DNA from: Actinomycetota bacterium
GTDB lineage: Bacteria; Actinomycetota; Geothermincolia; Geothermincolales; RBG-13-55-18
Assembly (NCBI GenBank): GCA_030019255.1
Contig: JASEFK010000003.1
Span: forward strand, 1 to 64,000
Length of the DNA stretch: 64,000 nt
Direction of reading: 5' to 3'
Part shown: positions 32,335 through 41,958 of the stretch, one piece after another
How positions within the stretch are numbered: the stretch's first letter is position 1
Layout: each line of letters begins with the position of its first letter
Made by a program: the position numbers and the translations under genes
Notes under the pieces: generated by a model
Databases searched by the model: none
The model's input: only the letters and a program-made list of their open reading frames with translations
Told to the model about the DNA's origin: nothing

Positions 32335-33963
32335 ATGACCAGGGTATGCGCGGAGAGCGGTGGGAAAAAGAACGGTTTATACTCCCCCGGCGAAGAGGAG
32401 TTCCTGGAGCTCTCGCGGCGCTACAACCTCATCACCGTGACCCGCGCCGTGGAAGCGGACACCGAGACCCCGGTCACCGCCTTCCTGAAACTGGCACACG
32501 GGGACCATTCCTTCCTGCTCGAAAGCGCGGAGGGAGCTGAACGCTGGGGGCGCTATTCCTTCCTCGGCTGCCGCCCTCTCTGCATCATAAGCTACGATGA
32601 GGGGCGCATACGAATACCCTTGGGCGGAGAAGAGCTGGAGCGGCTCCACAGCGGGTTCCTTAGCACTCTCCCCGATGAAACGAGGCGCCATCCACCAGGC
32701 GATGGCGTCGCGCCGGCCCGGGAGGACCCCGTGGACTTCCTCTTCGACGTCATGGAATCCTTTCGTGCCTCCCCTCCCCCGGAAGGGCTCCCCTTCTGCG
32801 GCGGTGCGGTGGGTTATTTCGCCTACGACCTCCTGCCGTTCATGGACAAGATGACCCTGCGCCGGAAGGAGGGCCTCCCCATCCCGGACATGGTCTTCAT
32901 GCTCACCCTCACCGCGGCCGCCTTTGACCACTTGCGGGGTCGCATTATTCTCCTGGCTAACGTCCTTGTCCCGGAGGAAGCGGATAGTGGCGAGAGGAGC
33001 CGTCTTTACCGGGAAGCGGCGGCCGCGCTGGAATCCATGGCCCGTGACCTGGTCACGAAACCCACACCTCCTTCCGGCGGAGAGGTCTACTACCTCTCCG
33101 AGGAAGTCGATTTCCAGGAAGTGGAATCCAACTGCACCCGCGAGGAATACGAGGACATGGTGCGACGTGCCAAGGAGTACATCTTCGCCGGGGAAGCCTT
33201 CCAGGTTGTCCCCTCCCAGCGATTCTCCACCCCCCTGCGCTGTTCGCCCTTCTCGGTCTACCGGGCCCTGCGGGGGCAGAACCCCTCTCCCTACATGTTC
33301 TTCCTGCGCTGCGGGGACCTTTTCCTGGTGGGTTCCTCACCGGAGCCCATGGTGAGGAGGCGGGGAAGCGAGGCGGTAATCCGCCCCATCGCCGGCACCC
33401 GGCCGCGCGGCAGGACCCCCGAGGAGGATCAGGAGCTGGAGCGTGAACTGCTCTCGGACGAGAAGGAGCGTGCCGAGCACGTCATGCTGGTGGACCTGGC
33501 CCGCAACGACCTGGGGAGGGTGTGCGAGCCCGGCAGCGTGGTCCTGAGAAGGGTCATGGAGGTGGAACGTTTCTCCCACGTCATGCACCTGGTGAGCGAG
33601 GTGGCCGGGACCCTGCGGTCCGACCGGGGCAACCGGGAGCTGCTGCGCTCCGCCTTCCCGGCAGGCACCGTCTCCGGGGCGCCCAAGATAAGGGCCTGCC
33701 AGATAATCGACGAGCTGGAGAGGGAACGACGCGGCCCTTACGCCGGCGCCGTGGGCTACGTCTCCTACCACGGGGACATGGACACCTGTATCGCCATCCG
33801 AACCATCGTCATCCAGGGGAACCGGGCTTACGTGCAAGCCGGAGGCGGGGTGGTGGCCGACTCCAATCCTTCCCGGGAGTACGAGGAGACGGTGAACAAG
33901 GCTCGCGCCCTCCTACGCGCCATTCGCACCGCTGAGGCCCGCGAGGGGGTGATGACACCGTGA
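32335..33963 (+). CDS. trpE: Anthranilate synthase component I
   Basis: A 542-residue chorismate-using enzyme that forms anthranilate with TrpG. The N-terminal feedback motif LLESAE is present (tryptophan inhibition). The catalytic C-terminal half has EAFQVVPSQRFS, PYMFFLRCGDLFLVGSSPEPMVR, IAGTRPRGRTPEEDQELE, ERAEHVMLVDLARNDLGRV, FPAGTVSGAPKIRACQII and GAVGYVSYHGDMDTCIAIRT. ATG 32335 follows GGGAGGTG; a longer frame begins at 32299. First structural gene of the operon, controlled by the attenuator 100-300 bases upstream. Confidence 0.97.
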   Translation: MTRVCAESGGKKNGLYSPGEEEFLELSRRYNLITVTRAVEADTETPVTAFLKLAHGDHSFLLESAEGAERWGRYSFLGCRPLCIISYDEGRIRIPLGGEELERLHSGFLSTLPDETRRHPPGDGVAPAREDPVDFLFDVMESFRASPPPEGLPFCGGAVGYFAYDLLPFMDKMTLRRKEGLPIPDMVFMLTLTAAAFDHLRGRIILLANVLVPEEADSGERSRLYREAAAALESMARDLVTKPTPPSGGEVYYLSEEVDFQEVESNCTREEYEDMVRRAKEYIFAGEAFQVVPSQRFSTPLRCSPFSVYRALRGQNPSPYMFFLRCGDLFLVGSSPEPMVRRRGSEAVIRPIAGTRPRGRTPEEDQELERELLSDEKERAEHVMLVDLARNDLGRVCEPGSVVLRRVMEVERFSHVMHLVSEVAGTLRSDRGNRELLRSAFPAGTVSGAPKIRACQIIDELERERRGPYAGAVGYVSYHGDMDTCIAIRTIVIQGNRAYVQAGGGVVADSNPSREYEETVNKARALLRAIRTAEAREGVMTP

Positions 33964-34655
33964 TCTCTGCGCGGAACACGATAGGGCGCGACGGCGCCCC
34001 GAGCTCGTCACGGACCGCGCTTTCACGTCCGGCAACGCGCTGGGAGAAAAACGCCCCCGCGGAAAGCGGCACCCGGTCCATTCGTGTGCTCCTCATCGAC
34101 AACTATGATTCCTTCACCTACAACCTTGCCCAGGCCCTGCAGGTACTGGGAGCCGAGGTCATCGCGGCGCGCAATGACGAGCTCACGCTCTCAAGCGTAG
34201 ATGAGCTACGGCCCACCCACCTGGTCATCTCGCCCGGGCCGGGAGGACCGGAGGACACCGGGATAACCATCCCCGTGGTCCGGCGCCTGGCGGGGAAGGT
34301 ACCTGTCCTCGGCGTCTGCCTGGGACACCAGGCCATCGGCCACCTCTACGGAGCGGCGGTGGTTCGTGCGCCGCGCCCCGTGCACGGGAAAACTTCCAGA
34401 ATATTCCACGATGGCAGAACCATCTACCGCGGGCTACCTAATCCCTTCACCGCCACCCGCTACCATTCCCTGGTAGTCGGCGCGGACCTCCCCCCCGAGC
34501 TGGAGATCAGCGCGCGCAGCGAGGACGGGCTGGTCATGGGCATAAGGCACCGTCACCTGCCCGTGGAGGGAGTGCAGTTCCATCCCGAATCCTTTCTGAC
34601 CATCGAGGGAGAAGGCCTTTTAAGGAATTTCCTGGAAATGGAGGTGGGAAGATGA
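33960..34655 (+). CDS. trpG: Anthranilate synthase component II (glutamine amidotransferase)
   Basis: A 231-residue class I glutaminase that feeds ammonia to TrpE. The core begins with VLLIDNYDSFTYNLAQ at about residue 43; nucleophile GVCLGHQAIG; catalytic His-Glu in GVQFHPESFLT. GTG 33960 overlaps the trpE stop (GTGA) and has GAGGGGGTG ahead, giving about 40 extra low-complexity residues before the fold. No better start is visible close to the core, so the extension may be real. The 3' end overlaps trpD (ATGA). Confidence 0.93.
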   Translation: MISARNTIGRDGAPSSSRTALSRPATRWEKNAPAESGTRSIRVLLIDNYDSFTYNLAQALQVLGAEVIAARNDELTLSSVDELRPTHLVISPGPGGPEDTGITIPVVRRLAGKVPVLGVCLGHQAIGHLYGAAVVRAPRPVHGKTSRIFHDGRTIYRGLPNPFTATRYHSLVVGADLPPELEISARSEDGLVMGIRHRHLPVEGVQFHPESFLTIEGEGLLRNFLEMEVGR

Positions 34656-35680
34656 TAAGCGATGTCCTGGCCTGGGTGACGGAGGGGAAAACCCTGAACC
34701 AGGAGACAGCCCGGGAGGTCATGTCCTTCATCATGCGGGGGGAAGCCACCGACGCCCAGGTCGCCTGCCTGCTCACCGCCTTGAGAATGCGCGGCGAGAC
34801 CCCAGAAGAGATAGCAGGCTTCGCCCAGGCCATGCGCGAGGCGGCGCTGAACATCCGGCCCTCGGTCTCTCCCCTCGTGGACACCTGCGGAACGGGTGGG
34901 GACGGTTGCGGCACTTTCAACATTTCCACCGCCGCCGCATTCATCGCCGCCGGGGCGGGGGTCTACGTGGCCAAGCACGGGAATCGCGGCGTGAGCTCCT
35001 CCTGCGGGAGCGCTGATGTCCTCGAGGCCCTCGGGGTGAACATCGATATGGACCCGGAACGGGTGCGGACCTGCATCGAGGAAGTGGGGATCGGCTTTCT
35101 TTTCGCCCCACGCTTTCACCCCGCCATGCGCCACGTGATGCGGGCCCGCAGGGAAATGGGCATTCCCACCGCCTTCAACCTGCTGGGTCCCCTCACCAAC
35201 CCAGCCGGGGCCCAGTTCCAGCTTCTGGGGGTAGGCAGAGTGGACAAGGCCCCGCTGATAGCCGGCGCCCTGGCCGGCATGGGGACACGGAAGGCGCTGG
35301 TAGTGCACGGCGAGGACGGCCTAGACGAGATCTCCTCCATCTCCCCCACCCTGGTCTGGGAGGTGGAGGACGGGAAAGTCAAAGAAGGGCGTATCGAGCC
35401 GGGCGAACTGGGGCTCGACCCCGCTGACCCTCAGGCCCTGCAGGGAGGAAGCGCGGAAGAGAATGCCCGCATTATCCGCGAGGAGGTTCTTTCCGGGAAA
35501 CCGGGTCCCCGTCGCGACATTGCCGTCCTCAACGCCGCCGCGGTCCTTTATGCGGCGGGAAGGGCAGCCGACCTGAAGGAAGGGCTGGCGCTGGCGGAGG
35601 ATGCGGTGGATTCCGGCCGCGCCCTACGGAAACTGGAAATGTTGGTAGAATTTACCAAGGAGGCGAGTCGTGTTTCTTGA
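34652..35680 (+). CDS. trpD: Anthranilate phosphoribosyltransferase
   Basis: A 342-residue enzyme. Motifs VDTCGTGGDGCGTFNISTAAAF (PRPP and anthranilate binding), KHGNRGVSSSCGSADVLEALG, FLFAPRFHPAMRHV and RREMGIPTAFNLLGPLTNPA are intact. Normal length. It overlaps trpG by four bases and trpC by eleven, so the genes are translationally coupled. Confidence 0.97.
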   Translation: MISDVLAWVTEGKTLNQETAREVMSFIMRGEATDAQVACLLTALRMRGETPEEIAGFAQAMREAALNIRPSVSPLVDTCGTGGDGCGTFNISTAAAFIAAGAGVYVAKHGNRGVSSSCGSADVLEALGVNIDMDPERVRTCIEEVGIGFLFAPRFHPAMRHVMRARREMGIPTAFNLLGPLTNPAGAQFQLLGVGRVDKAPLIAGALAGMGTRKALVVHGEDGLDEISSISPTLVWEVEDGKVKEGRIEPGELGLDPADPQALQGGSAEENARIIREEVLSGKPGPRRDIAVLNAAAVLYAAGRAADLKEGLALAEDAVDSGRALRKLEMLVEFTKEASRVS

Positions 35681-36476
35681 ACGGGCCATGCAGCTCGCCG
35701 GGAAACGCGTCCGGGAGATGATGGAGGTCTTCTCTCCCTCTCACCTCGAAGACCTCTGCGCGGAGCTTCCACCCCCTCCCTCCCTGTCCGCCGCCCTCCG
35801 GTCACGCGCCGAGGCGGAAGTGGGGATAATCGCGGAGATAAAACGTCGTTCTCCCTCCCGGGGGGACATCCGACCCAGTCTGCGGGTGGCGGAAACCGCC
35901 CGGGCATACCGGCGCGGCGGGGCCCGTGCCATATCCGTACTCACCGAGCCTGATTTCTTCGGCGGCAGCCTGCAGGACCTGGCCGAGGCGGCGACCGCCG
36001 TGGACCTACCCGTTCTGCGGAAGGACTTCATCCTGGATCGTTACCAGCTCTTGGAAGCCAGGGCGGCGGGTGCCGCGGCAGTGCTGCTCATCGCCACCGC
36101 CCTGGAAAGCAGGCAGCTCTCCAGATTGCTGGCGGGAGCGAGGGAATTGGGAATGGAATGCCTGGTGGAGGTACACGACGACAACGACCTGGAGAAGGCG
36201 CTCCAGGCCGGCGCGGAGATGATAGGCATCAACAACCGGGACCTCGTGACCCTCGAGGTGGACCTGGGCACCACAGCGCGACTGGCCCCGCTGGTTCCTC
36301 CCTCCATCCTCCTGGTGGCCGAGAGCGGTTACCGCTCCGCCGGGGACCTTGTGGGCCTGCGGGAGATGGGAGTAGACGCTGTGCTGGTGGGCGAGGCCCT
36401 CTCGGGAAGCAGGGATCCCGAGCGCACCCTGCGGGAACTGCGGGCCTCCCGGCACCCGGGTCAAAGTGAGGGATGA
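35670..36476 (+). CDS. trpC: Indole-3-glycerol-phosphate synthase
   Basis: A 268-residue TIM-barrel enzyme. Motifs: IIAEIKRRSPSRGDI (catalytic Lys and substrate binding), ISVLTEPDFFGGSLQDL, VLRKDFILDRYQLLEARAAGA, LVEVHDDNDLEKAL, IGINNRDLVTLEVDL and VAESGYRSAGDL. GTG 35670 follows AAGGAGG by six bases and lies inside the trpD end. Confidence 0.97.
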   Translation: MFLERAMQLAGKRVREMMEVFSPSHLEDLCAELPPPPSLSAALRSRAEAEVGIIAEIKRRSPSRGDIRPSLRVAETARAYRRGGARAISVLTEPDFFGGSLQDLAEAATAVDLPVLRKDFILDRYQLLEARAAGAAAVLLIATALESRQLSRLLAGARELGMECLVEVHDDNDLEKALQAGAEMIGINNRDLVTLEVDLGTTARLAPLVPPSILLVAESGYRSAGDLVGLREMGVDAVLVGEALSGSRDPERTLRELRASRHPGQSEG

Positions 36477-36480
36477 CGCG

Positions 36481-37215
36481 ATGTTCAGGAACGGGTACCA
36501 TGGGGTGGTCGAGCCGAGCGTTCCCTTCCTTAAGGCCTGTGGGATCACCAGGCTGGAGGACGGGCTGGTCGCCTGCGCCGCCGGTTTCACCGCCGTGGGT
36601 TTCGTCTTCGCTGAAAGTCCAAGGCGGGTGGATCCCGTCCGGGCCCGCGAAATCAGCCTGCGCCTTCCCCAGTCCGTGCTGCGCGTAGGGGTCTTCCTGG
36701 ACCAGGAGGAGGACGAGGTGCGTGATATAGCCGGGTTCTGCTCCCTGGACCTGGTCCAGCTCCACGGCCGCTCCCTCGGGCTGGCGTCCCGGTTCGGGGG
36801 AAGGGCCGTTCCCTCCCTCCGCCCGCGCACGCCGGAGGACCTGGAGCTCCTCGAGGAGTACCGCGGCGCCTTCGCCGTAATCCTGGATACCTGGGACCCG
36901 GAGCTCCCGGGCGGGACGGGCCGGGTGGGGGACTGGAACCTGGCGGCGGAGGCGGCCCGAAGGGGCCGGGTCATCCTGGCCGGTGGCCTTAACCCCGAGA
37001 ACGTGGCCCGGGCCGTGGCTTGTGTGCGCCCCTTCGGGGTGGACGTGTCCAGCGGGGTGGAGATCTCACCCGGAATCAAGGATCCCGCCCGCCTGCGCGA
37101 CTTTACGAGCGCTGCAAGGAAGGCCTTTGCCCGGGAAAAGAGAAAGATAGACTCCAGGAGCACAAGGCAGGTCATGGGCCATATGCCGGAGACGGGTCAA
37201 CCCTCACCGGGATAA
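36481..37215 (+). CDS. trpF: Phosphoribosylanthranilate isomerase
   Basis: A 244-residue TIM-barrel isomerase. The catalytic cysteine is in KACGITRLED and the region around the catalytic aspartate reads VILDTWDPELPGGTGRVGDWNLA. FVFAESPRRVDP, LVQLHGRS and GVDVSSGVEISPGIKD are further family blocks. ATG 36481 lies four bases after the trpC stop. About 15 residues precede the usual start, and the C-terminal 25 residues are basic and beyond the fold. Confidence 0.95.
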   Translation: MFRNGYHGVVEPSVPFLKACGITRLEDGLVACAAGFTAVGFVFAESPRRVDPVRAREISLRLPQSVLRVGVFLDQEEDEVRDIAGFCSLDLVQLHGRSLGLASRFGGRAVPSLRPRTPEDLELLEEYRGAFAVILDTWDPELPGGTGRVGDWNLAAEAARRGRVILAGGLNPENVARAVACVRPFGVDVSSGVEISPGIKDPARLRDFTSAARKAFAREKRKIDSRSTRQVMGHMPETGQPSPG

Positions 37216-37307
37216 GGAGCAAGCCCCGGGAGTTCGAGGAGTGCCACAAGGAAAATCGATAATGCAGGCAGGGCAACCCTCACGGGATAAGAAGCATGTC
37301 CCGGGAG
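37194..37307 (+). repeat. Direct repeat in the trpF-trpB gap
   Basis: About 38 bases at 37194-37232 recur at 37271-37307, sharing CAACCCTCAC, GGGATAAG, AGCA and CCCGGGAG. The first copy covers the end of trpF. The rest of the 374-base gap (37216-37589) has no gene. Confidence 0.6.
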
Positions 37308-37589
37308 CGGATGACTCTTGGTCATTGGGTCGCAAGGGAAATAGGCCGGCTGCAAGCGAGGAGAGCTGGAAATGGTGATTCTTAGGGATCCTGCGACGTG
37401 GAGGGAAGTCGCCGGTAAGAAGCGGGTTCCGACCGTCTCCCCTCCCTCGTCCTGCCGCCGAACATCCGCCATGCTTGCGGGGACCGGGCACGGCCAGCGC
37501 GGAACCAAGCCCAGGCGCGCAAAAAACCGCGCCGGACGCCGACCCGAGAGGTCCGGTCTCCGCGCGGTAAACCTGAAGGAGGTGTACCC

Positions 37590-38852
37590 ATGACCGCCGG
37601 ATGGGATGCACAATCCGAATCCGTGGCCCCAAAGGGCCGTTTCGGAAGGTTCGGGGGACGCTTCATCCCTGAGACGCTCATCGCCCCGCTGGAAGAACTG
37701 GAAAAAGCCTACCAGGAAGCCAGGGAGGATCCCTCTTTCCGCAAGGAGCTGGATGCCTACCTCCGCGATTACGCCGGGAGGCCCACTCCTCTTTACCGGG
37801 CGGAGCGCCTGAGCCGGGAGCTGGGAGGGGCGACCATTTTCCTCAAGCGGGAGGACCTCTGCCATACCGGATCCCACAAGATAAACAACACCCTGGGGCA
37901 GTGCCTGCTGGCCAGGCGCATGGGCAAGCGCCGGGTCATAGCCGAGACGGGAGCCGGCCAGCATGGGGTAGCCACGGCCACCGCCGCCGCCCTCCTGGGC
38001 CTGGAATGCGACGTGTACATGGGCGAGGTGGACATGGATCGCCAGGCCCTCAACGTCTTCCGCATGGAGCTCCTGGGCGCCCGGGTGATACCGGTGCGCT
38101 GCGGCTCGCGCACCCTCAAGGATGCGGTGAACGAGGCCTTGCGGGACTGGGTGGCCAGCGTGGATTACACCCATTACTGCCTGGGCTCGGTGGTGGGGCC
38201 CCATCCCTTCCCCACCCTGGTGCGCGATCTGCAATCGGTCATCGGTCGCGAGGCCCGGAGCCAGCACCTGGAAAAGACGGGGCGCCTGCCTGACTGCCTG
38301 GTGGCCTGCGTGGGAGGCGGGAGCAACTCCATTGGGCTTTTCCACCCCTTCCTGGACACCGACGTGCGCATGGTGGGAGTGGAAGCCGGAGGCGTGGGCG
38401 AAGGACCCGGCGAGCACGGCAGCACCCTGGGGCTGGGCTCGGTGGGAGTTCTGCACGGCGCACGCTCCTACCTGCTGCAGGACGAGGAGGGCCAGGTACT
38501 GGAAACCCATTCCATCTCCGCGGGGCTGGACTACCCGGGGGTGGGGCCGGAACACGCCTACCTCAAGGAGAGCGGGCGGGTGGAGTACGTCCGGGTGAGC
38601 GACGCCGAGGCCCTGGAAGCGGTGGATCTCCTGTGCCGCACGGAGGGCATCCTGCCTGCCCTGGAGAGCGCCCACGCCGTGGCCTACGCCGCCAAGCTGG
38701 CGCGGGAGCTGGGCCCGGGCGCCTCCCTGGTGATCTGCCTCTCCGGGCGGGGAGACAAGGATGTGAACACCCTAATGGCCGTCCGCTCCCGCAGGAGTGA
38801 GGGAAGTTCGCTCTTTGGAGGAAGGTTCGATGGACGGAATGAAGCGCATTGA
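37590..38852 (+). CDS. trpB: Tryptophan synthase beta chain
   Basis: A 420-residue PLP enzyme that condenses indole with serine. Motifs: [47 protein letters not shown] (PLP lysine), [53 protein letters not shown] and SGRGDKDV. It is a TrpB1-type chain, consistent with an adjacent trpA. AAGGAGGTGTACCC precedes the ATG. Confidence 0.98.
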   Translation: MTAGWDAQSESVAPKGRFGRFGGRFIPETLIAPLEELEKAYQEAREDPSFRKELDAYLRDYAGRPTPLYRAERLSRELGGATIFLKREDLCHTGSHKINNTLGQCLLARRMGKRRVIAETGAGQHGVATATAAALLGLECDVYMGEVDMDRQALNVFRMELLGARVIPVRCGSRTLKDAVNEALRDWVASVDYTHYCLGSVVGPHPFPTLVRDLQSVIGREARSQHLEKTGRLPDCLVACVGGGSNSIGLFHPFLDTDVRMVGVEAGGVGEGPGEHGSTLGLGSVGVLHGARSYLLQDEEGQVLETHSISAGLDYPGVGPEHAYLKESGRVEYVRVSDAEALEAVDLLCRTEGILPALESAHAVAYAAKLARELGPGASLVICLSGRGDKDVNTLMAVRSRRSEGSSLFGGRFDGRNEAH

Positions 38853-39630
38853 AGACATGTTCGAAAGAACCAGGGGCCGTGCCGCCCTTATCGGCTTCAC
38901 CACGGCCGGTTTCCCCGACCGAAAGACCTCCCTTCGCCTAGCCTCCGTGCTGCTGGAGAACTGCGACGCCCTGGAACTGGGAGTGCCCTTCTCCGACCCG
39001 GTGCTGGACGGCCCGGTGATACAGGAATCGTCCTTCCGGGCCCTGCAAGCAGGGTTCCGCCCTAGCCAGGTCTTCGAGCTGGTCGGTGAATTGAGGCGGC
39101 GCACAGAGAATCCCATCCTGATCATGACTTACTACAATCCGGTGCACCGGCTGGGACACCGGACCTTCGCCGCCGCGGCCGCGGAGGCCGGGGCGGACGG
39201 GGTGCTCATCCCGGACCTGCCCCCTGAAGAGATGGGTGACTGGAGGGAAGCAGCCAATGGACACGGCCTGGCGGTCATCCTATTCGCCTCCATGACCACT
39301 CCCGACGAGCGCCTACGCATGCTGGGGGAGCTAACCCAGGGATTCCTTTACTGCTTCGCGGTCAAGGGGACCACCGGCCTGCGGGATAGCCTGTCACGGG
39401 AGCTGGCGCCTTTCCTGGAGAGGGTGCGCCGCTTCTGTTCCAGGCCCATCGCCGCCGGGCTGGGTGTCTCCAACCCGGAGCAGTGCCGGGAAGTGGGCAG
39501 GTTGGCCGACGGGGTGATCGTGGGAAGCGCCCTGGTCAAGGCGGCCCTGGACGCCGTGAACGCGGGGGAGGACCCGGCTCCTGCGGTATCCTCCCTGGCC
39601 GCCGCCCTCTCCTCGGGGATCAGGTCTTGA
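38830..39630 (+). CDS. trpA: Tryptophan synthase alpha chain
   Basis: A 266-residue TIM-barrel lyase that releases indole. Motifs: [32 protein letters not shown] (both catalytic acids; the usual ADGPT reads LDGPV), [32 protein letters not shown] and [14 protein letters not shown] 38830 follows GGAGGAAGG and lies 23 bases inside trpB. The 3' end overlaps the convergent larA-like gene by 11 bases. Confidence 0.97.
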   Translation: MDGMKRIEDMFERTRGRAALIGFTTAGFPDRKTSLRLASVLLENCDALELGVPFSDPVLDGPVIQESSFRALQAGFRPSQVFELVGELRRRTENPILIMTYYNPVHRLGHRTFAAAAAEAGADGVLIPDLPPEEMGDWREAANGHGLAVILFASMTTPDERLRMLGELTQGFLYCFAVKGTTGLRDSLSRELAPFLERVRRFCSRPIAAGLGVSNPEQCREVGRLADGVIVGSALVKAALDAVNAGEDPAPAVSSLAAALSSGIRS

Positions 39631-40849
39631 AGAATTGCATGGTGCCGTCAGGGATCACCGCCACCGATGCCCGGTCGGGGTATTCCCGCTCCAGGAGCTG
39701 CAGGGTTTCCTCCCAGTCGCGGGTGACAGTGACCGCTTCCATGGGGGCGAAGAGGTCGCACATGGTCCGGTCGGGATAGGCGGTGCAAACGATTATCTTT
39801 ATTCCCGGCGGTGGGGGACCCATCCGCATGTAGAAATCCCCGCCGTACTCCTTCCCGAAGCTGCGGATGAGGTAATGGCATACCTGGCCCTCGGGCGCGT
39901 TGACCACCAGGACGATGACCCCGCGCTGCAGGTTCACGGTCATCATGGACATGAGCATGCAGATGGCCATCTCGTTGTACTTGGCGTAGGCGTTGGCCAC
40001 CACGATGTCCTTCCCGGGGGAGGGAGGGGTGCCGTAATGTTCCCGTGCTGCCTCGATCCCGACCGCGTATTCCTCGAGGGGGTCCCCCACGAAGAGGTCG
40101 GTTATCTCGCCGCGTGCGTTGATGAGGGCGTCCACCTTGACCTGCAGGCCGGACATGCGCACCACGTGCTTTATCTCCTCGTACATCACGTTGCCCTCCG
40201 TCCGGCCCAGGCCCATGGTCTCCGGTCCCCGCCGGGAGACCTCGCCGTGCCAGGCCTTGATGGTCTGCACCCCGCTTATGCCAGGCAGGATTATCTTCCC
40301 CCCTCCGCCGAAGCCCACGTGGACGTGGGGGGTTATGCACCCTATCCCTATCCGCAGGTCACAGTACATGAACTCGCGGTTGATGTACACCGGGACACCG
40401 GTGGGGCTGTCGCCCAGGTACTCGCAGTTCTCGTAGGGGTTGTGGTTGTAGATGGGAAACTTTTCCACCACCTCCGGGCCCAGCTTCTTGCGGAAGTCGA
40501 TGTTGTTCATGGCCCCGTGCATGCCCAGGGCGGGGATGAAGCGGATGTTGGCGTCGGGGATCCCCGCCTCCTCGAGGGGCCGCAATATCCAGGGCAGAAC
40601 GCGGCTCACGGGGGTGGGACGGGTGATGTCGTCGAAGACGATGACCACTTCCCGGGCCCCGGAGGCCAGCTCCTCCAGAGGAGGACAGCCTATGGGTTCG
40701 CGGAAGGCGCGTTCCACCCCCGCGTCGTCCAGGGGAGGCTTGCCGAAACCGGGAGGCTCGAGGACCTCCACCTCCCAGCGGTCGGGAAAGTATACCTCCA
40801 GGGCCTGGTTCCCGTACCACAGCAGGTTGGGAAGGCTGACCCGGCGCAT
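39620..40849 (-). CDS. LarA-family (DUF2088) racemase-like protein
   Basis: A 409-residue protein of the nickel-pincer lactate racemase family. Family blocks include VIVFDDITRPTPVSRVLPWIL, IRFIPALGMHGAM, CITPHVHVGFGGGGKIILPGISG, and DLFVGDPLEEYAVGIEAAREHYG. The HVH and the lysine after GGGG are at the positions that hold cofactor and metal in LarA. The substrate, probably a 2-hydroxy acid, is unknown. LarB, LarC and LarE cofactor-making genes are not nearby. AAGGAGGGG precedes the ATG. The 407-base gap upstream (40850-41256) contains no gene. Confidence 0.82.
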   Translation of the reverse strand: MRRVSLPNLLWYGNQALEVYFPDRWEVEVLEPPGFGKPPLDDAGVERAFREPIGCPPLEELASGAREVVIVFDDITRPTPVSRVLPWILRPLEEAGIPDANIRFIPALGMHGAMNNIDFRKKLGPEVVEKFPIYNHNPYENCEYLGDSPTGVPVYINREFMYCDLRIGIGCITPHVHVGFGGGGKIILPGISGVQTIKAWHGEVSRRGPETMGLGRTEGNVMYEEIKHVVRMSGLQVKVDALINARGEITDLFVGDPLEEYAVGIEAAREHYGTPPSPGKDIVVANAYAKYNEMAICMLMSMMTVNLQRGVIVLVVNAPEGQVCHYLIRSFGKEYGGDFYMRMGPPPPGIKIIVCTAYPDRTMCDLFAPMEAVTVTRDWEETLQLLEREYPDRASVAVIPDGTMQFFKT

Positions 40850-41256
40850 ATTCCCCTCCTTCCTCGAGCCGGCCCGTTCTCCCGGGGCCGAAAATCACGT
40901 CCACGGGCCTGGATTGATTTTACATCACCGGGTCCACCATGCGGGGACCGGGGAAAGGGAGGGCAAGGTGATGCCTGGAGAAGTCAGCGATAATATCCGA
41001 GGAAGTAATTCCTTCGAAATCCCGTCGAGGTTTAAAAACCGAAACGATGCGCGAAGGCCTTTTCCCCGGGAGGCTACTAAGAGCAGGGCGGTAAGCATTC
41101 CGGGGGGACGTTGAACCGGTGACCATGTCGTCCGATGGCACCTTCGAGGGAAAGGATTGGAGCTTCTGGGTTGCCCGGGGAGTTGCTTCGAAGTTCTTGC
41201 CGACGTCGGGGTGGGAGGCCTTCCTGGGTTAACGAACGGCGCGGCGTTCAGAAAAA

Positions 41257-41595
41257 TCAGGTAGGACCCGGGAGGAATCGGTCCCCGCTATCGGGCTCCG
41301 GCCGGCTTTCCGCCCGCCCGGGCCTAGCCCACTCCTCCTCCATGCTTTCCCTCCGCAGATGATGGTAATCGTAGATGATGGAACCCAGCACAACGAAAAT
41401 CCCGCCCACCACGAAGGCGATGAGCAGGTAAGAGGTGTAGGTCGCGGGCTTGGTGCGGCGGTACTCCAGGGCGATCTGCTCGTTCCCGTGGGCCACCGTC
41501 TTGTCCCGGTTGGCTATTCCCCAGAACACCGCCGCCAGGAGGAAAAACAGGGCCACCAGGACCACTATCCGTACCGCCAGGTAGAACCGGTTCAT
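41257..41595 (-). CDS. Small two-helix membrane protein
   Basis: A 112-residue protein with two hydrophobic helices (VRIVVLVALFFLLAAVFWGI and YLLIAFVVGGIFVVLGSIIY) separated by about 25 polar residues, with a proline-rich acidic and basic tail. No family recognised. ATG 41595 is taken as start; GTG 41613 in the same frame is possible. It sits alone between larA and the purine cluster. Confidence 0.65.
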   Translation of the reverse strand: MNRFYLAVRIVVLVALFFLLAAVFWGIANRDKTVAHGNEQIALEYRRTKPATYTSYLLIAFVVGGIFVVLGSIIYDYHHLRRESMEEEWARPGRAESRPEPDSGDRFLPGPT

Positions 41596-41644
41596 AGGCT
41601 TATCATATAGCACCCGGGGCCGGAGATGAATGGCAAGCTTGAGA

Positions 41645-41945
41645 TCACCCCTTTCCTCTTGTCGAATTTGCTTGTTTTGTCAGGATGATAGGGTGGTCTG
41701 TAAATCTTCTTCAACCCGGAAAGCGCCTACCGAGACGATACAACATCTTGAGATCTTCTCCTCGACGTCCCCGATGCCTTTCGCTTCGAAGAACAGGCGT
41801 AGCACCATAGTCGTCAGTCGAACGCTCGGGAGATCGCCTCCCTCTCCTTGACGAGATTGCCTGTTTTATCGGGATGACGGGATGATCTCCCGGCCTCTTC
41901 CACCCTGAAAGCGCCTGCTGAAACGTACGGCATCCCGGAATTTCA
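41645..41945. repeat. Degenerate direct repeat of about 110 bases
   Basis: 41645-41757 and 41836-41945 align with many substitutions but in the same order (TTGCTTGTTTTGTCAGGATG versus TTGCCTGTTTTATCGGGATG; GGAAAGCGCCTACCGA versus TGAAAGCGCCTGCTGA). The two copies fill most of the 345-base gap before the end of purH. No gene is visible in either. Confidence 0.55.
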
Positions 41946-41958
41946 GCTTCCCACCCTC

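Noticed and set aside
32285-32338. 17-residue frame ending ATGA on the trpE start
   Set aside because: It has a GGAGG 11 bases ahead and would couple to trpE, but it is too short to support without expression data; trpL explains the regulation.
37372-37593. Short frame between trpF and trpB
   Set aside because: Basic low-complexity translation without a family match; it overlaps the trpB ribosome site.
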